Origin: Reclinomonas americana ATCC 50394
Lineage: Eukaryota > Jakobida > Jakobea > Jakobida
Assembly: GCA_048213135.1 (NCBI GenBank)
Contig: PS015114.1
Span: 1-64,000 of the forward strand
Reading direction: 5' to 3'
DNA: 64,000 bases
Position 1 is the stretch's first letter; the number at the start of each line of letters is the position of its first letter. A program made the translations under genes and the position numbers. This document shows positions 43,726-54,522 of this stretch, in pieces. Under the pieces are notes generated by a model, which was not told the origin of the DNA, searched no databases, and worked only from the letters and a program-made list of their open reading frames with translations.

Positions 43726-44738
43726 ATGGCAAAGGTATGTACTCGTGTGTGCTTGCACTCTTGCCTTCCTGTGTGAGTGACTGGCGCAACAGGTCTTGAA
43801 GGGGCACACCGGGCTGGTGATGACTGTCGCCGTTGCTCCTGATGGCGAGCACATCATCAGTGGAAGCGATGATCGGACGGTGCGAGTGTGGTCGATGGTC
43901 ACAGGCAAGCAAGTGCGGCGATTGAGAGGGCACACTGGCCCTGTTTATTCTGTCGCCGTCACTCCCGATGGTCAACACATCGTGAGTGGCAGTACAGACA
44001 TGACAGCGAGAGTGTGGTTGCTGGCGAGTGGCGAAGAAGTTCGACGGTTTGAGGGGCACACTCATGCTGTGATGTCTGTTGTTGTCACCCCTGATGGACA
44101 GCACATCGTGAGCAGGAGCATGGACAATACCGAGCGAGTGTGGTCCCTGGCAAGAGGTGAAGAAGTACGACCTAAGAAGGACTTCGGGATCTTTGAAACT
44201 GTTAACGTTGTCTTCGCCATCACTCCCGATCGCCAGTACACTGTGAGGATATGAAAACCGTGACATGAGCGTGCGAGTCTGGTCAAGTGGGGAGGAAGTG
44301 CGACGGCTGCAGGGACACACTGGAGAGGTGCGGTCCTTGGTCGTCACGCCCGATGGTCAGCACGTTGTGAGTGGCAGCAATGACAGAACAGTGCGAGTGT
44401 GGTCGCTAACAAGTGGCGAGGAAGTGCGACAGTTGAAGGGGCATACTGGTCCGGTGAAGTCTGTCGCTGTCACCCCTGATGGTCAGCATATTGTGAGTGG
44501 GAGCGAGGACCGGACTGTGCGAGTGTGGTCCACACCGCGTGGCCTCGCTCGTCTCGAGATGGACTGCGCACAGTTGGCCCAGTGTGCTGTGCGGGAGATG
44601 CAGGAAGAGATGGAGGGCGAAGAAGCGGACTGTCGGTGTCTGCCTCAGATGGTGCTGCGCTGCTTCATCGTCGAGGATGCGGGTGTCGTGGTGCATCGGT
44701 GCCTTGTTGATGCGGCTGGGACGTTTGGTGAATGGTGA
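43726..44738 (+). pseudogene. WD40-repeat gene copy A, frame-disrupted
   Basis: Exon 1 (43726-43734) encodes only MAK, then exon 2 starts at 43793 (VLKGHTGLVMTVAV...). Three full WD repeats and a damaged fourth and fifth lead to a stop at 44252-44254 (TPDRQYTVRI-stop). The frame resumes at about 44265 (MSVRVWSSGEEVRRL...) and continues through two more repeats to the family C-terminal module (GLARLEMDCAQLAQCAVREM...RCFIVEDAGVVVHRCL) and a stop at 44736-44738. Compared with copies B and C, a repeat of about 40 residues is scrambled (PKKDFGIFETVNVVF) and part of the blade linker is missing. Either this is a decaying copy or it encodes a short three- to four-blade protein. WD propellers are protein-binding platforms; the partner is unknown. 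AATAAA lies at 44821. Confidence 0.75.
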
Positions 44739-44829
44739 CAACTGCCTTGTTCTTCTTCTATAGATCTATGTTCCTGCAATCCGTTCGTTCCATCTTATTT
44801 CTTCTTTTGCTCGTGCCCGGAATAAAAAA

Positions 44830-45080
44830 CAGCAACAACAACTATTCTAATCCAAACAGCAACACAGCTGCATGATGATCACCATCTTGAGTGAGCACCA
44901 GAAACTCAGACATCGATAATATCGCGATATCACGGAATTCGAATTCGAAACACTGAGCGAAAGTCGAGATGTAAATCGTGTGTGGAAGCAAAGCAACACG
45001 ACAAGAAAAGTGGGAGCCTAACATCAAGATGGTGATATCATGCAGCTGTGTGCTGTTTGGATTAAGTTGTTGTTGTTGCT
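44830..45080. mobile_element. Terminal-inverted-repeat element, copy 1 (MITE-like)
   Basis: About 251 bp with ~60-bp imperfect inverted repeats. The left arm 44830-44892 and the reverse complement of 45017-45080 share AGCAACAACAAC, TAATCCAAACAGC, ACACAGCTGCATGAT and ATCACCATCTTGA, with only 1-3 nt indels. The interior (~125 bp) is AT-richer and contains the palindrome GAATTCGAATTC. No transposase frame is present. A second copy of similar length (255 bp) lies at 33126-33380 in opposite orientation. Both copies lie shortly 3' of a plus-strand gene. The remainder of 44739-45193 shows no gene except CT/CA repeats at 45141-45183 before the next WD40 start. Confidence 0.75.
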
Positions 45081-45142
45081 TCTACTTCAATAAGATTTGA
45101 CATTCCATCGCTCGCGAGTTCATCCACGCCTTCTCACTCTCG

Positions 45143-45184
<42 letters not shown>

Positions 45185-45193
45185 ACGAGCGCC

Positions 45194-46359
45194 ATGATTA
45201 CGAAGGTATGCTCGTGTGTGCTCGTGTGTGCTTGTGTGTGCATGCACTCTTGTCTCCTTGTGCACCTCACTGTGCGTGACTGGCGCGCCAGGTCTTTCAA
45301 GTGCACACTGCAACTGTGCAGTCTGTCGCCGTCACTCCCGACGGCCGGCACATTGTCGGCGGCAGTTCAGACAAGACTGTGCGGGTGTGGTCGCTGGCGA
45401 GCGGAGAAGAAGTACGACGACTGAAGGGGCACATTTGGGGTGTGTCGTCTGTCGCCGTCACTCCCGATGGTCAACACATAGTGAGTGGCAGTACGGACAA
45501 GTCAGTGCGAGTGTGGTCCGTGGCGAGTGGAGAACAAGTGCGACGGTTTAAGGGACACACCAATGCTGTGACGTCTGTCGCTATCACTCCCGATGGTCAG
45601 CATGTGGTGAGTGGAGGCTATGCAGTGACTGTTCGAGTGTGGTCACTGGCAAGTGGAGAACAAGTGCGACGGCTGGAGGGACACACTAATGCTGTGACGT
45701 CTGTCGCTGTCACTCCCGATGGTCAGTATGTGGTGAGTGGGAGTGCCGACAAGTCTGTGCGAGTGTGGTCGCTGGCGAGCGGTGAGGAGGTGCGACGGCT
45801 GGAGGGGCACTTTTGGACCGTTGAATGTGTTGCTGTCACTCCCGATAGCCAGTACATTGTGAGTGGAGGTGGCATCCTTGACATGACCATGCGCGTATGG
45901 TCTTTGGCGAGCGGCGAGGAAGTGCGAAGGTTGGAGGAGAGACACACTGGCGCTGTGCGGCACTTGGTCGTCACTCCCGATGGCCAGCACGTTGTGAGTG
46001 GGAGCAGCGACAAGACAGTGCGCATGTGGTCGCTGGCGAGTGGCGAGCAAGTGCACCAACTGGAGGGACACACTGAAGGGGTGTTGTCTGTCGCCGTCTC
46101 TCCCGATGGTCAGCACATTGTGAGCGGCAGCGCAGACAGCACCGTGCGCGTGTGGTCCACGCCGTATGGCCTCGCTCGTCTCGAGATCGACTGCGCACGC
46201 TTGGCCCAGCGCGCTGTGCGCGAGATGCAGGAGGAGACAGAGGGAGAAGAACCGGACTGCCGGTGTCTTCCCGAGATGGTGCTGCGCTGTTTCATCGTCG
46301 AGGATGCGGAAGTTGTGTTGCATAGGCGCCTTGTTGATCCAGCTGGGATGTTTTGGTGA
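45194..46359 (+). CDS. WD40-repeat protein copy B, 359 aa
   Basis: Exon 1 (45194-45205) encodes MITK; exon 2 (45292-46359) encodes the rest. There are seven to eight near-regular repeats of the pattern GHTxxVxSVAVTPDGQHIVS, then GSxDxTVRVWSLASGEEVRRL, a full beta-propeller. After the last blade comes a C-terminal module shared by all three copies: STPYGLARLEIDCARLAQRA, VREMQEE, CRCLPEMVLRCFIVEDAE and DPAGMFW. The blades are unusually alike, as in recently amplified WD40 arrays. It probably binds other proteins. Cellular site and partner are unknown. Upstream are CT/CA repeats (45141-45183) as in copy C. Confidence 0.85.
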
Positions 46360-46682
46360 GACACTGGCAAAAGCTCTCTGGTTTCCTGCAGTCTGTGTGT
46401 CAGTTCCTTGCTCCTTCTCTTCTTGATGTTGCTTTCTGCCCGGAGTAAAACCGAGTCAGGTGCAAGGTGGTTGAATGATGAGTCCCTACAGGTGGGAGAC
46501 TGAAGAGGTGCACGACGTTCCGTCGGATGCTACTCCTCACCAACAGAACGCAAGTGACCGCAAAAAACACCAGTTTTTTTTTGAAGATACAGGCTGTCTT
46601 CAAGCTGCCGGGTTTGAACGTCAAGGTTGTCAGCCGCGATCCTGTCACACTCTCTCTCTCACACACACGCACACACAACGCA

Positions 46683-47853
46683 ATGACATCGAAGGTATGC
46701 GTTCGTGCTCGTGCTTTGTGTGTGCACTCTTGCCTTCTCGCGCACCTAATGACTGGCGCAACAGGTCTTGAGAGGGCACACCGGGGTGGTGATGACTGTC
46801 GCCGTCTCTCCAGATGGTGAACACATCATCAGTGGAAGCGATGATCGGACGGTGCGAGTGTGGTCTATGGTCACTGGCAAGCAAGTGCGGCGACTGAGAG
46901 GGCACGCTGGCCCTGTCTATTCTGTCGCCGTCACTCCCGATGGTCAACACATCGTGAGTGGCAGTACGGACATGACAGTGCGAGTGTGGTCCGTGGCGAG
47001 TGGAGAACAAGTGAGACAGTGTGAGGGGCACACTCACGCTGTGATGTCTGTCACTCTCACACCCGATGGTCAGCATGTGGTGAGTGGGAGCATGGACGGA
47101 ACAGTGCGTGTGTGGTCACTGGCGACTGGAGAACAAGTGCGACGGCTGGGGGGACACACTGATGGTGTGATGTCCGTCACTGTCACTCCCGATGGTCAGC
47201 ATGTGGTGAGTGGGAGTGCCGACAAGTCTGTGCTGGTGTGGTCCTTGGCGAGTGGCAAAGGAAGGTGCCAGCTGCAGCTTTCGGAACACAGTCGCGCAGT
47301 GCGGTCGGTTGCCGTCACTCCCGATAGTCAGCACGTCGTCAGTCCTGTTTATGAGGACGTTGCCTATGGAGGTATCATCTTTGACGTGACAGTGCGAGTG
47401 TGGTCTTTGGCGAGTGGCAATGAAGTGCGACGGCTGCGGGGGCACACCGACCCTGTGCGGCACTTGGTCGTCACTCCCGATGGTACGCACGTTGTGAGCG
47501 GAAGTATCGACAAGACAGTGCGCGTGTGGTCATTGGCGAGTGGCGAGGAAGTGCGAAAGTTGGAGGGGCACACTTCCGGGGTGCACTCTGTCGCTGTTAC
47601 TTGTGATGGTCAGCATATTGTGACTGGGGGCGAGGACCGGACTGTGCGAGTGTGGTCCACGCCGAATGGCCTCGCTCGTCTCGAGATCGACTGCGCACGC
47701 TTGGCCCAGCGCGCTGTGCGCGAGATGCAGGAAAAGATAGAGGGAGAAGAAGCGGACTGTCGGTGTCTGCCTGAGATGGTGCTGCGCTGTTTCATCGTCG
47801 AGGATGCAGATGTCGTGAGGTGCCGTGTTGATCCAGCTGGGATGTTTTGGTGA
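46683..47853 (+). CDS. WD40-repeat protein copy C, 366 aa
   Basis: Exon 1 (46683-46694) encodes MTSK; exon 2 (46765-47853) encodes seven WD blades starting VLRGHTGVVMTVAVSPDGEH, nearly identical to the start of copy A (VLKGHTGLVMTVAVAPDGEH). A divergent blade (GRCQLQLSEHSRAV, then SPVYEDVAYGGIIFDVTVRV) has a short insertion, as in copy B (GGGILDMTMRV), so the insertion predates their split. The C-terminal module is present (NGLARLEIDCARLAQRAVRE, RCFIVEDADVV, DPAGMFW). The gene is 323 bp after copy B; bases 46360-46682 hold a TC/CA tract and no gene I can support. Confidence 0.85.
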
Positions 47854-48029
47854 GACACTGGTCTGTTTCCAGCTCTCTGCGTGCCTATTCCGTGCAGGAG
47901 TTTGCTTTTGAACGAAATGTATTTTAACTGTTTTGCAGCTTCTCCCTTGTCTTGGCGGATGAGAACTGCTCTTCTGCGCTTCTTGATACGATCAATATTC
48001 TTCCGTTTTTATGCAGATACAAGAGGAGA

Positions 48030-50220
48030 TTAACTTTCATTACGGTGAAACCATGAACGAGAAACATTAACAGGACCCTGAACTTCATCTTCTTCTTCTT
48101 CTTCCTCCTCCTTCTCTTCCTCCTCCTTGTCATCATCATAATCGTCGTCGTCATCGTCATAATCATCGTCGAAGTAGTCATCCTCAAATCTTTCATGGTC
48201 GGGCTCGTCGCGGCCAAAGTCGTAGTCGAGGAGGAAGCGATCGCTGAACCGTCCAGCACCATTCTCCACTGCAAGAATTGTGGAATGCAGTGAGAACAGG
48301 ACGTAAGTGATGACACGCTGCGCAGTTTCAGTCACCATGGAATCGCCGCTCAAAGTCCTTTCGACTGTGTTGCGCACGATCTGGCCATTTCTTAACTGGA
48401 GCAGAGTAGTAGTCGCCGTAGTCTTCTTGGAGCTTATCACCTGGGTTGCACGAGACGCAGCGAAGATGATAATCAGTATTCGGCATGCATCTTTCAACTG
48501 CACACACGCACACTCGCAAATAGCCGACACCAGAAGGTGTTGGTGCTCTCGGTTGAAGACGAGTTCCACAGGAGTGCCGTTTCCCGTGCTCATCTCGTAC
48601 CTGCGCGTGTTCGTCAGAGAGAACATCTCAGACAACAGACACGACGAGTGGTGGAGAACGAACGCCGGTGCGACCGGACGCCGGAAGTCAATACAGCGGA
48701 TGGACTGGCCCACACCAACGAAGGCGCAGAAACTGGTCTCCGAGTCGCCGAACAGCACTCCACCACTAGCCATGCCATCCATGTAGAGCGTGGCGACGGC
48801 GAGTGACGTGCGAAGATCAAACACCTTGACATAGCCGTCTGTGTACAACTCGATGATGAGAAAGCTGCGGCAGAGGCGCCATGAAGGGAACAACACACGA
48901 CACTCACCTCGACCCACGCCAAGGAGGAGATGGGGGGACACTGTGCAAGACCAGATTGAGAAAGGAAAACGCCCTACGATTGTGTTACTGGCGAGAGCGA
49001 CGGACGTACATTGGAAATCCATGTGCAAGCTGTTTGCATGACAGCTGACAAAGCCCGACAAGACCTGCTGCACAAGCTGCCGTTCCACGTTGACCAAGCA
49101 GATGTGCCCCCCAGGCGACACTGCAATCACGTCAGCAGCAGGCGAGACAGGACAGGCAACACCTGAGGCACAGGATAACAACATCAGCAGCACTCTCTAA
49201 CGCGACTGCACAGACCACCGCCACCGCTCGCCTTCAGACTGCCGAAAAGAGGAGCTCGCTTCACCTCGCTCGATCCGAATGTCAAATGTAGTGTGCGGCC
49301 GGACGCCACGCCTACGCTGCATTGACGAGATAAATGTTGGCGAGGCACAAGTGAACAGGATGGGTGGCGCTCAATCACCGTGCAATCTATCGCTTCCGAG
49401 CCACGTTTGTCAGCATCAACTCCTCCGTACGGCACACTGGAAAGTTGCTCCGGAACATCTTCCAGATTCCAGGTCATGAAGCGCGCGTTGGAGTTGGCGA
49501 TAAACACAGCCGTCAGTGTGTTTGCTGTCGGAATCAAAGCGGTGGGATTCTCCGCTTCCGCGAAGAGCACATGCTGGGGAAAAGTGTGGGAAAACGAGTC
49601 AGGCCGTACAGCTAGGGGAGGAGAGGGGAGAAGAGGGGAGGAGATGGGAGAGGAGAGGAGAGGAGAGGGAGAGGGAGAGAAGAGGGCCACTAATAAGGCA
49701 ACACCTTCCAGGAAGCAACGCAACTTCGTTGTCGTACAGATCATCTTCGTCGACATCGGGGCCCACACGAAATGCGCGGATGCGCTGATCACCGGCAGCC
49801 CACAGTAGCTGGTTGGAGTTGTCAAAGAACACCTTGTTAACTGAGCCGGAGAAGCCACTCTCGAGTTCATCGGACTCCGAGAGCTGCAAGACGGCAAGCG
49901 AAAATAAGTGAGCAGGGGTATACGCACAGAAGACTGGGAACAGACTCTGTCGGCACACATGGATAGATAGAGAATACTTGCACAGCTGATACATGCAGCT
50001 TGCTGAGAGATTGACAAAACTTCAATGAATCACACACGCTGCAACGCACACACACACACAACTGGTATCTACTGTCGACTACCAACAAGTCTAGTGTGCT
50101 AACACGAGGGAAGGCGAGCTCTGAAAAATCAACGTGTCCACACCTGGCCCGTTCTCTCCCCTCTTCAAACCGAGAATCAAACACGAATGCCGCGGTTTGT
50201 TGAAAGACATAAACCTCCAC
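48030..50220 (-). CDS. Beta-propeller-like protein with a very acidic C-terminal tail, 5' end unresolved
   Basis: Minus-strand exons with good coding character: about 50167-50220 (TAAFVFDSRFEEGRER), 49730-49885 (SGSVNKVFFDNSNQLLWAAG), 49215-49575 (ANTLTAVFIANSNARFMTWN), ~49000-49165 (AADVIAVSPGGHICLVNVER), ~48510-48865 (YTDGYVKVFDLRTSLAVATL; FCAFVGVGQSIRCIDFRRP), ~48340-48500 and 48030-48270. The strand-rich repeats ending in W/I-x-x-x-D look like irregular WD blades. The next-to-last exon carries HLRCVSCNPGDKLQEDY and the last RFLLDYDFGRDEPDHERFED followed by Asp- and Glu-only runs. The exon around 50220 lacks an ATG, so at least one 5' exon is missing. I do not recognise the family; nuclear or chaperone-type acidic tails are a possible analogy only. 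Confidence 0.65.
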
Positions 50221-50549
50221 TGATCAGACTACACAATGAGCATCTGCCTCGACGCGTTCTCTGGTCCCTCTCAATCAAGAGAATCAAACACGCAAGCCAA
50301 AAGAATTCTTACTGATAGATAGACAGAACTACCTTGCGATATGATCTACCAGTGAGCACCAATAACCGTTGTCTGCATCAGGGACTGAATGCTCTGGCAA
50401 CAAATGCTTCTGTGGCCAAGCGCGTAAAGGATGCCTGCACAGTGGTCTCGCCTCATCTCTCTCTCTCTCTCACTCCTCACTGTTTTGCTGCTCGCTCTCT
50501 CACAGCAAGGCGAACACACTTGGCGACAATATTCAGTCAACCTCTCTAC

Positions 50550-50703
50550 TCAATGGCAATACGTAACAGTGGCCGGGCCCCCCTCATGTTCTTGTAAAAG
50601 TGTGTACACGGCCAACTGCGCATCACGGTCCTTGTAGCCACCCTGTGCGACAGTCGGCGTTGAGCGACAAACGCTCCCCCCCCCCCCCCCCCTTCCCCCC
50701 TCA

Positions 50704-50735
<32 letters not shown>

Positions 50736-52108
50736 GCAGCAGCAGCAGCATGCACGCAAACCATTCCACCGCATACCACAATGTCCCCGGCTGAGTGAAG
50801 TGCCGCCAAACCAGGTTCCGGAATCCATCGGGTGAAGTACTCGGCGCGGAGTGCACGAGAAAATGGCCGGGACACATCGGCAGTGGTGTCTGCGTACCGA
50901 GGGGCACCACGTAAGACAACGACGCGACAGAGACAGGCACAGCTGGGTCTTGTGTGTGGCGAACTTCGGCGAGTGTACGAGTCGGCGAACCGACAGAGCG
51001 GGGAGGCGAATGGCGACACACCGGCCTTGGTGCCTCGCACCCACTGCACACATATGGAGGGGGAACAAGTGTCACACATAGAGCGGCGGCTACTCAAAAG
51101 CAAGGATAGACAGCACCTTGCCCTTCCGGATCCCAGGGTCGGGTTTAGGTTGCACGTGTTCGCGAAGCAAGTCCAGGTTAACCTGAGGGTAGAGCACGCA
51201 GAGGAGGACCAACAAATCCTCGAGCGTACCGCCGGCCACGAGGGGCAGGGAAGGGAAGCGAGCAGTCAGGTCGACTGGCTCGCCTTCCAGTGCATGAATG
51301 TTGGCATAGGCCTCCTCGGTGGGCATGTCACGATGATTTCTGAAAAGGGCCTCGAACTGCGTGACAATGGCGTTCCGGCGAGACAGAACGGCGATCATCT
51401 GGTCGATGAGTTCGCTCAACCGCCTGTGTGCGGAAGAATGAGACAACTGGAGAATGTCAAGCGAAGAAAGTAAGAAGGAAAGCAAGCAGGCAAGAAAGAA
51501 TAAGTGTGGAAGAGAGGGAGAGAGAGAGAAAGAATACAGAGACAACAGAGTGGCGACAAAAGAGTAGAAAGCTGTGTGCAGCGCAGAATAAGAGACAACC
51601 AAGTGGCGACAGACGCTCAACTTTTTCTGCTCCTCCGACGGTTCCGCATCGCCCACCGCCGCCACCAACTCGCTCCACCCACGCCACAGATCCGCAAACT
51701 CATTTTCCACCGCCATCAGCAGCTCGCGCACTCGTGTTGGTGTGGAGCCACTGCCCGAAGCAAGGGAGGTACCGGAGACATCACTGCCTGAAGCGACGGA
51801 CGCAGCAGAGACGCCACTGCCAGATGCAGCGGGGCTGGATCCGGAACCAGCAGCCACTGTGGAGCCACTGCCTGAAGCAACGGAGGCAGCAGAGACGCCA
51901 CTGCCTGATGCAGCGGACGCAGAGTCCACTGTGGAACTTTTTCTGCACAACGATGAGAACACGCAATCGAAAGTCAGCAATGCGAGTGATGAGAGAGAGA
52001 GAGAGAGAGAGAGAGAATGTGTGTGTGTGTGTGTGTATGCGAGAGAGAGAGTGTGAGAGCAAGAGAGAGCGCTGCGAGAGCAAACCCTTTATTCTTTCGT
52101 GGTGGCAT
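50550..52108 (-). CDS. Ser/Gly/Ala-rich protein of unknown function, 341 aa (threaded by phase)
   Basis: Five exons join exactly: 52086-52108 (MPPRKNK), 51622-51942, 51117-51423, 50762-51043, 50550-50642 (1026 nt, 341 codons plus stop). The N-terminal third is a degenerate repeat of SGSGVSAASVAS units. The next part is helical: RVRELLMAVENEFADLWRGW, LSELIDQMIAVLSRRNAIV, EEAYANIHALEGEPVDLTAR, TLEDLLVLLCVLYPQVNLDL. The last exon encodes GGYKDRDAQLAVYTLLQEHE and ends VTYCH. The 50762-51043 exon may contain an intron (GTGTGTCGCC...GTACGCAG), because its middle is less protein-like; both options keep frame. No family is recognised. The intron 50643-50761 carries a run of 17 or more C and CT/CA repeats. 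Bases 50221-50549 and 52109-52439 show no gene I trust. Confidence 0.6.
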
Positions 52109-52439
52109 TGGATCGGAAGTTGTGCGCGACAAGAATCATTTCAGTGTCGACATGTCCAGACGATCTCTCAAGCCTTCCTTCCTGTTTCTCGATGGTCGAC
52201 GCACGTGCACTTAGCGCTGCGGTCGCGGGAGGCACGTCATTCATCAACGCCACAACAAAATGTCAATAATCGTTGGCAAAGTTCTTGCTCGCGATCGGCC
52301 GCGGCACTGCGACCTCGCTGTCGCCTCATTCCAGTGTTCTTCTCTCTCTTTTTTTTTTTTTGCTGCTCTTCTCTTCATCCTGCACCTGTATCGTAATTGT
52401 ACTTCCTTCGCGAGCAAATATCCGTGATATCAACCAATC

Positions 52440-54489
52440 ATGCCTCCCCGCGCGCCTCCCTTACTGCTCCTCCTCCTCCTCGCTCTCCTCGCATTGCCAC
52501 ACACTAGTGCCCACGCCACCACACTCACCGACGCCGACTTGCACGATGCACTCGACTTGTTGCGTCATGTCTAACCCCACTCATACATCTCTTTTGACTC
52601 ACACCGCACGCAGTCTGACTGCACACCAAGAGGACACCAGTGTGCCTCTACGCGCAGTGGAAGCACAGCTGGAAACCGTCTGCAGCGTTGGTGCATGCCT
52701 CTGTCTCTTCTCTTTCGGTTTCCGACACACATCTCTCCCTCAATCACTCCACTCTCTCACAGTGCAATCCTTCGAGTTGTCATGCGAGGATCACAAAGTG
52801 GCCACACCGAGTGGCTTCAACGTCGCCATGCATCGCGTTCGCGAGCAGGGCAGCGGTGAACAGAAGGATGCGCCAGTGGGTGCGTTCTTTTGAGGTTGTT
52901 GTTTGCACCTGGTGACTCACAGAGGACACAGTGTTGATGCTGCATGGTGTGTCTGCGTCGGCGTTTGCGTGGACGGCATTGTCGAGAGAGTATTCGCTGC
53001 TCGTGTCGCTCGTCAAGGCCGGATTTGAGGGTGCGTCGTGACCCGGCAACTGCAATGGCAGTGGCGCTCATGCTTCTCGGTTGCAGTGTGGCTCCTGAAC
53101 GACAGAGGTACAGACGCCAGCAGGGATGCCAACGCGAACTGGGATACCGGTTCGTCTCCTCCCTACGTGCTTTTCCGTTCCACAACCTCATGCATCGTGC
53201 AGACGAGTACTGGGCATTCTCTGCCGACGACATGGCACTTGTGGATTTGCCGGCGGCCATCAAGTACGCGCTGGAGGTGTCGAAGCAGGCGACCTTGTCG
53301 GTTGTGGGCCACTCGCAGGGCGGCATGCAGGGTTTCATGTGTTTCACTCGCAACCCCGACAACATTGCCAGCAAAGTCGTTGCGTTTCTATTTTTTTCAC
53401 GGCCCTGGTGCAGTGTGGTCATCGCCTCCACCCCTCATCTCTTCTGTCGTGTCTCCAGAATCTCTTTGTGGCCCTGGCCCCGGCCACATATATTGGCCAC
53501 GTCGGTGAGTGGCTCACTCCCTCTCACCCTCCGCCTTTGAGGGATCTCACCGCGCGGCGCAGATTCGCTGCTGTTGCGCGGCATGGCTCGCCTCTCCACC
53601 AAGCTCATCTACGCGGCACTCGGCCGTCGCGGTGTCTTGACCGACAGCACCATGATGGCGCGCATCGCTCCATCGTTCTGTCGGGCACACCAGAAGCTGT
53701 GTCGCGGCGGCGTCTGTTCACTGGCCGGCTGCGAGGACATTGAGGTGCGCGTGCTAATGTTGGAGGCTGAGTTTGCAAGATAAGTGTGGGGGGCACTCAC
53801 TCCTCGAGGCAGGAGTTCGATCCGTTGCGGCTGGCCTTTGTTTTCCGACATTATCCAGCGGCCACCAGTGTGCGCAATTTGGTCCGTCTAAAGCAGGCCA
53901 TTGCCACTGACAAGTTCCAGGTGCTCCGCGCTGCAGTGCGTTGCCCACCGATCAGGGAAAGCACTCACTCCACCTCGATTGTTGCAGATGTACGACTTTG
54001 AGAATGCGAAACTAGTGAGGCGACTCCCTCTGTCTGCCCTGTTTTTTCTTCTGCTGCCCTCATTGCTCCCCGCTGCGCAGAACCAGCAAGCGTACGGCCA
54101 GGGCACACCTCCACAGTACGACCTGAGCCAGCTGGCTGTCAAGACCGCCGTCTTTTACGGCGGCCGCGACAAGATGACCGGTTCGTCTCCCTCCTCTCCT
54201 CATCCCATCATCGCATGCACGCTGCGCTCACCCTCCAGCAACAGCGCTGGTCGACATTGAACGAGCGCTGGCGGAGATGCCACCCACCAAGGTCATCTAC
54301 ACGCAGCAGAACAGCAAGTTCGGGCACGGCAGTCACGTGTGGGGTCAGCGATCCGCCACCAAGGTCTATCCAACGATCGTCCGACTGCTGCGCGATGCAT
54401 TGCCTCCACCGCCACCACCAGCACCCTCCACCGCCATAATCAAGCACGAAAAGCTCCACAAGAAGAAGCCTTCCTTGTCGTCGTCATAA
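52440..54489 (+). CDS. Acid lipase (lysosomal/gastric lipase family), secretory
   Basis: The start MPPRAPPLLLLLLLALLALP is a signal peptide. Later exons: ~52760-52880 (FELSCEDHKVATPSGFNVAM), 52922-53030 (LMLHGVSASAFAWTAL), ~53086-53149 (VWLLNDRGTDASRDANANWD), ~53202-53382 (DEYWAFSADDMALVDLPAAI; VGHSQGG), 53460-53505, ~53564-53744, then to TAA at 54487-54489. VGHSQGG is the nucleophile elbow and WAFSxDDMAxxDLPAAI matches LIPA-type lipases; the acid is probably Asp in YGGRDKMT and the His is in HGSHVWGQ. The family hydrolyses cholesteryl esters and triglycerides, usually in lysosomes. Odd points: the family motif WxGNxRGNxxS is replaced by WLLNDRGTDAS, and the C-terminus adds a Pro run and a Lys/Ser tail. 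Exon 1-2 joining is not settled. Confidence 0.85.
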
Positions 54490-54522
54490 AACAACACTGT
54501 ACTACAACTCCTCCTCACGAAA

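Noticed and set aside
46475-46520. Hammerhead-ribozyme-like string (TGATGAGTCCC ... GGGAGACTGAAG)
   Set aside because: The core lacks the C before TGATGAG and the GAAA box, and the stem pairing needs a bulge; no second or third stem was found.
50546-51103. Three competing minus-strand frames over 50.55-51.10 kb
   Set aside because: Only one frame keeps phase with the exons on both sides; the other two were dropped.
52089-52244. 51-codon minus-strand frame starting MNDVPPATAALSARAS
   Set aside because: It is protein-like, but no donor in it fits the phase of the next exon, and the MPPRKNK start 136 nt downstream fits perfectly. It may be an upstream frame in the 5' UTR.
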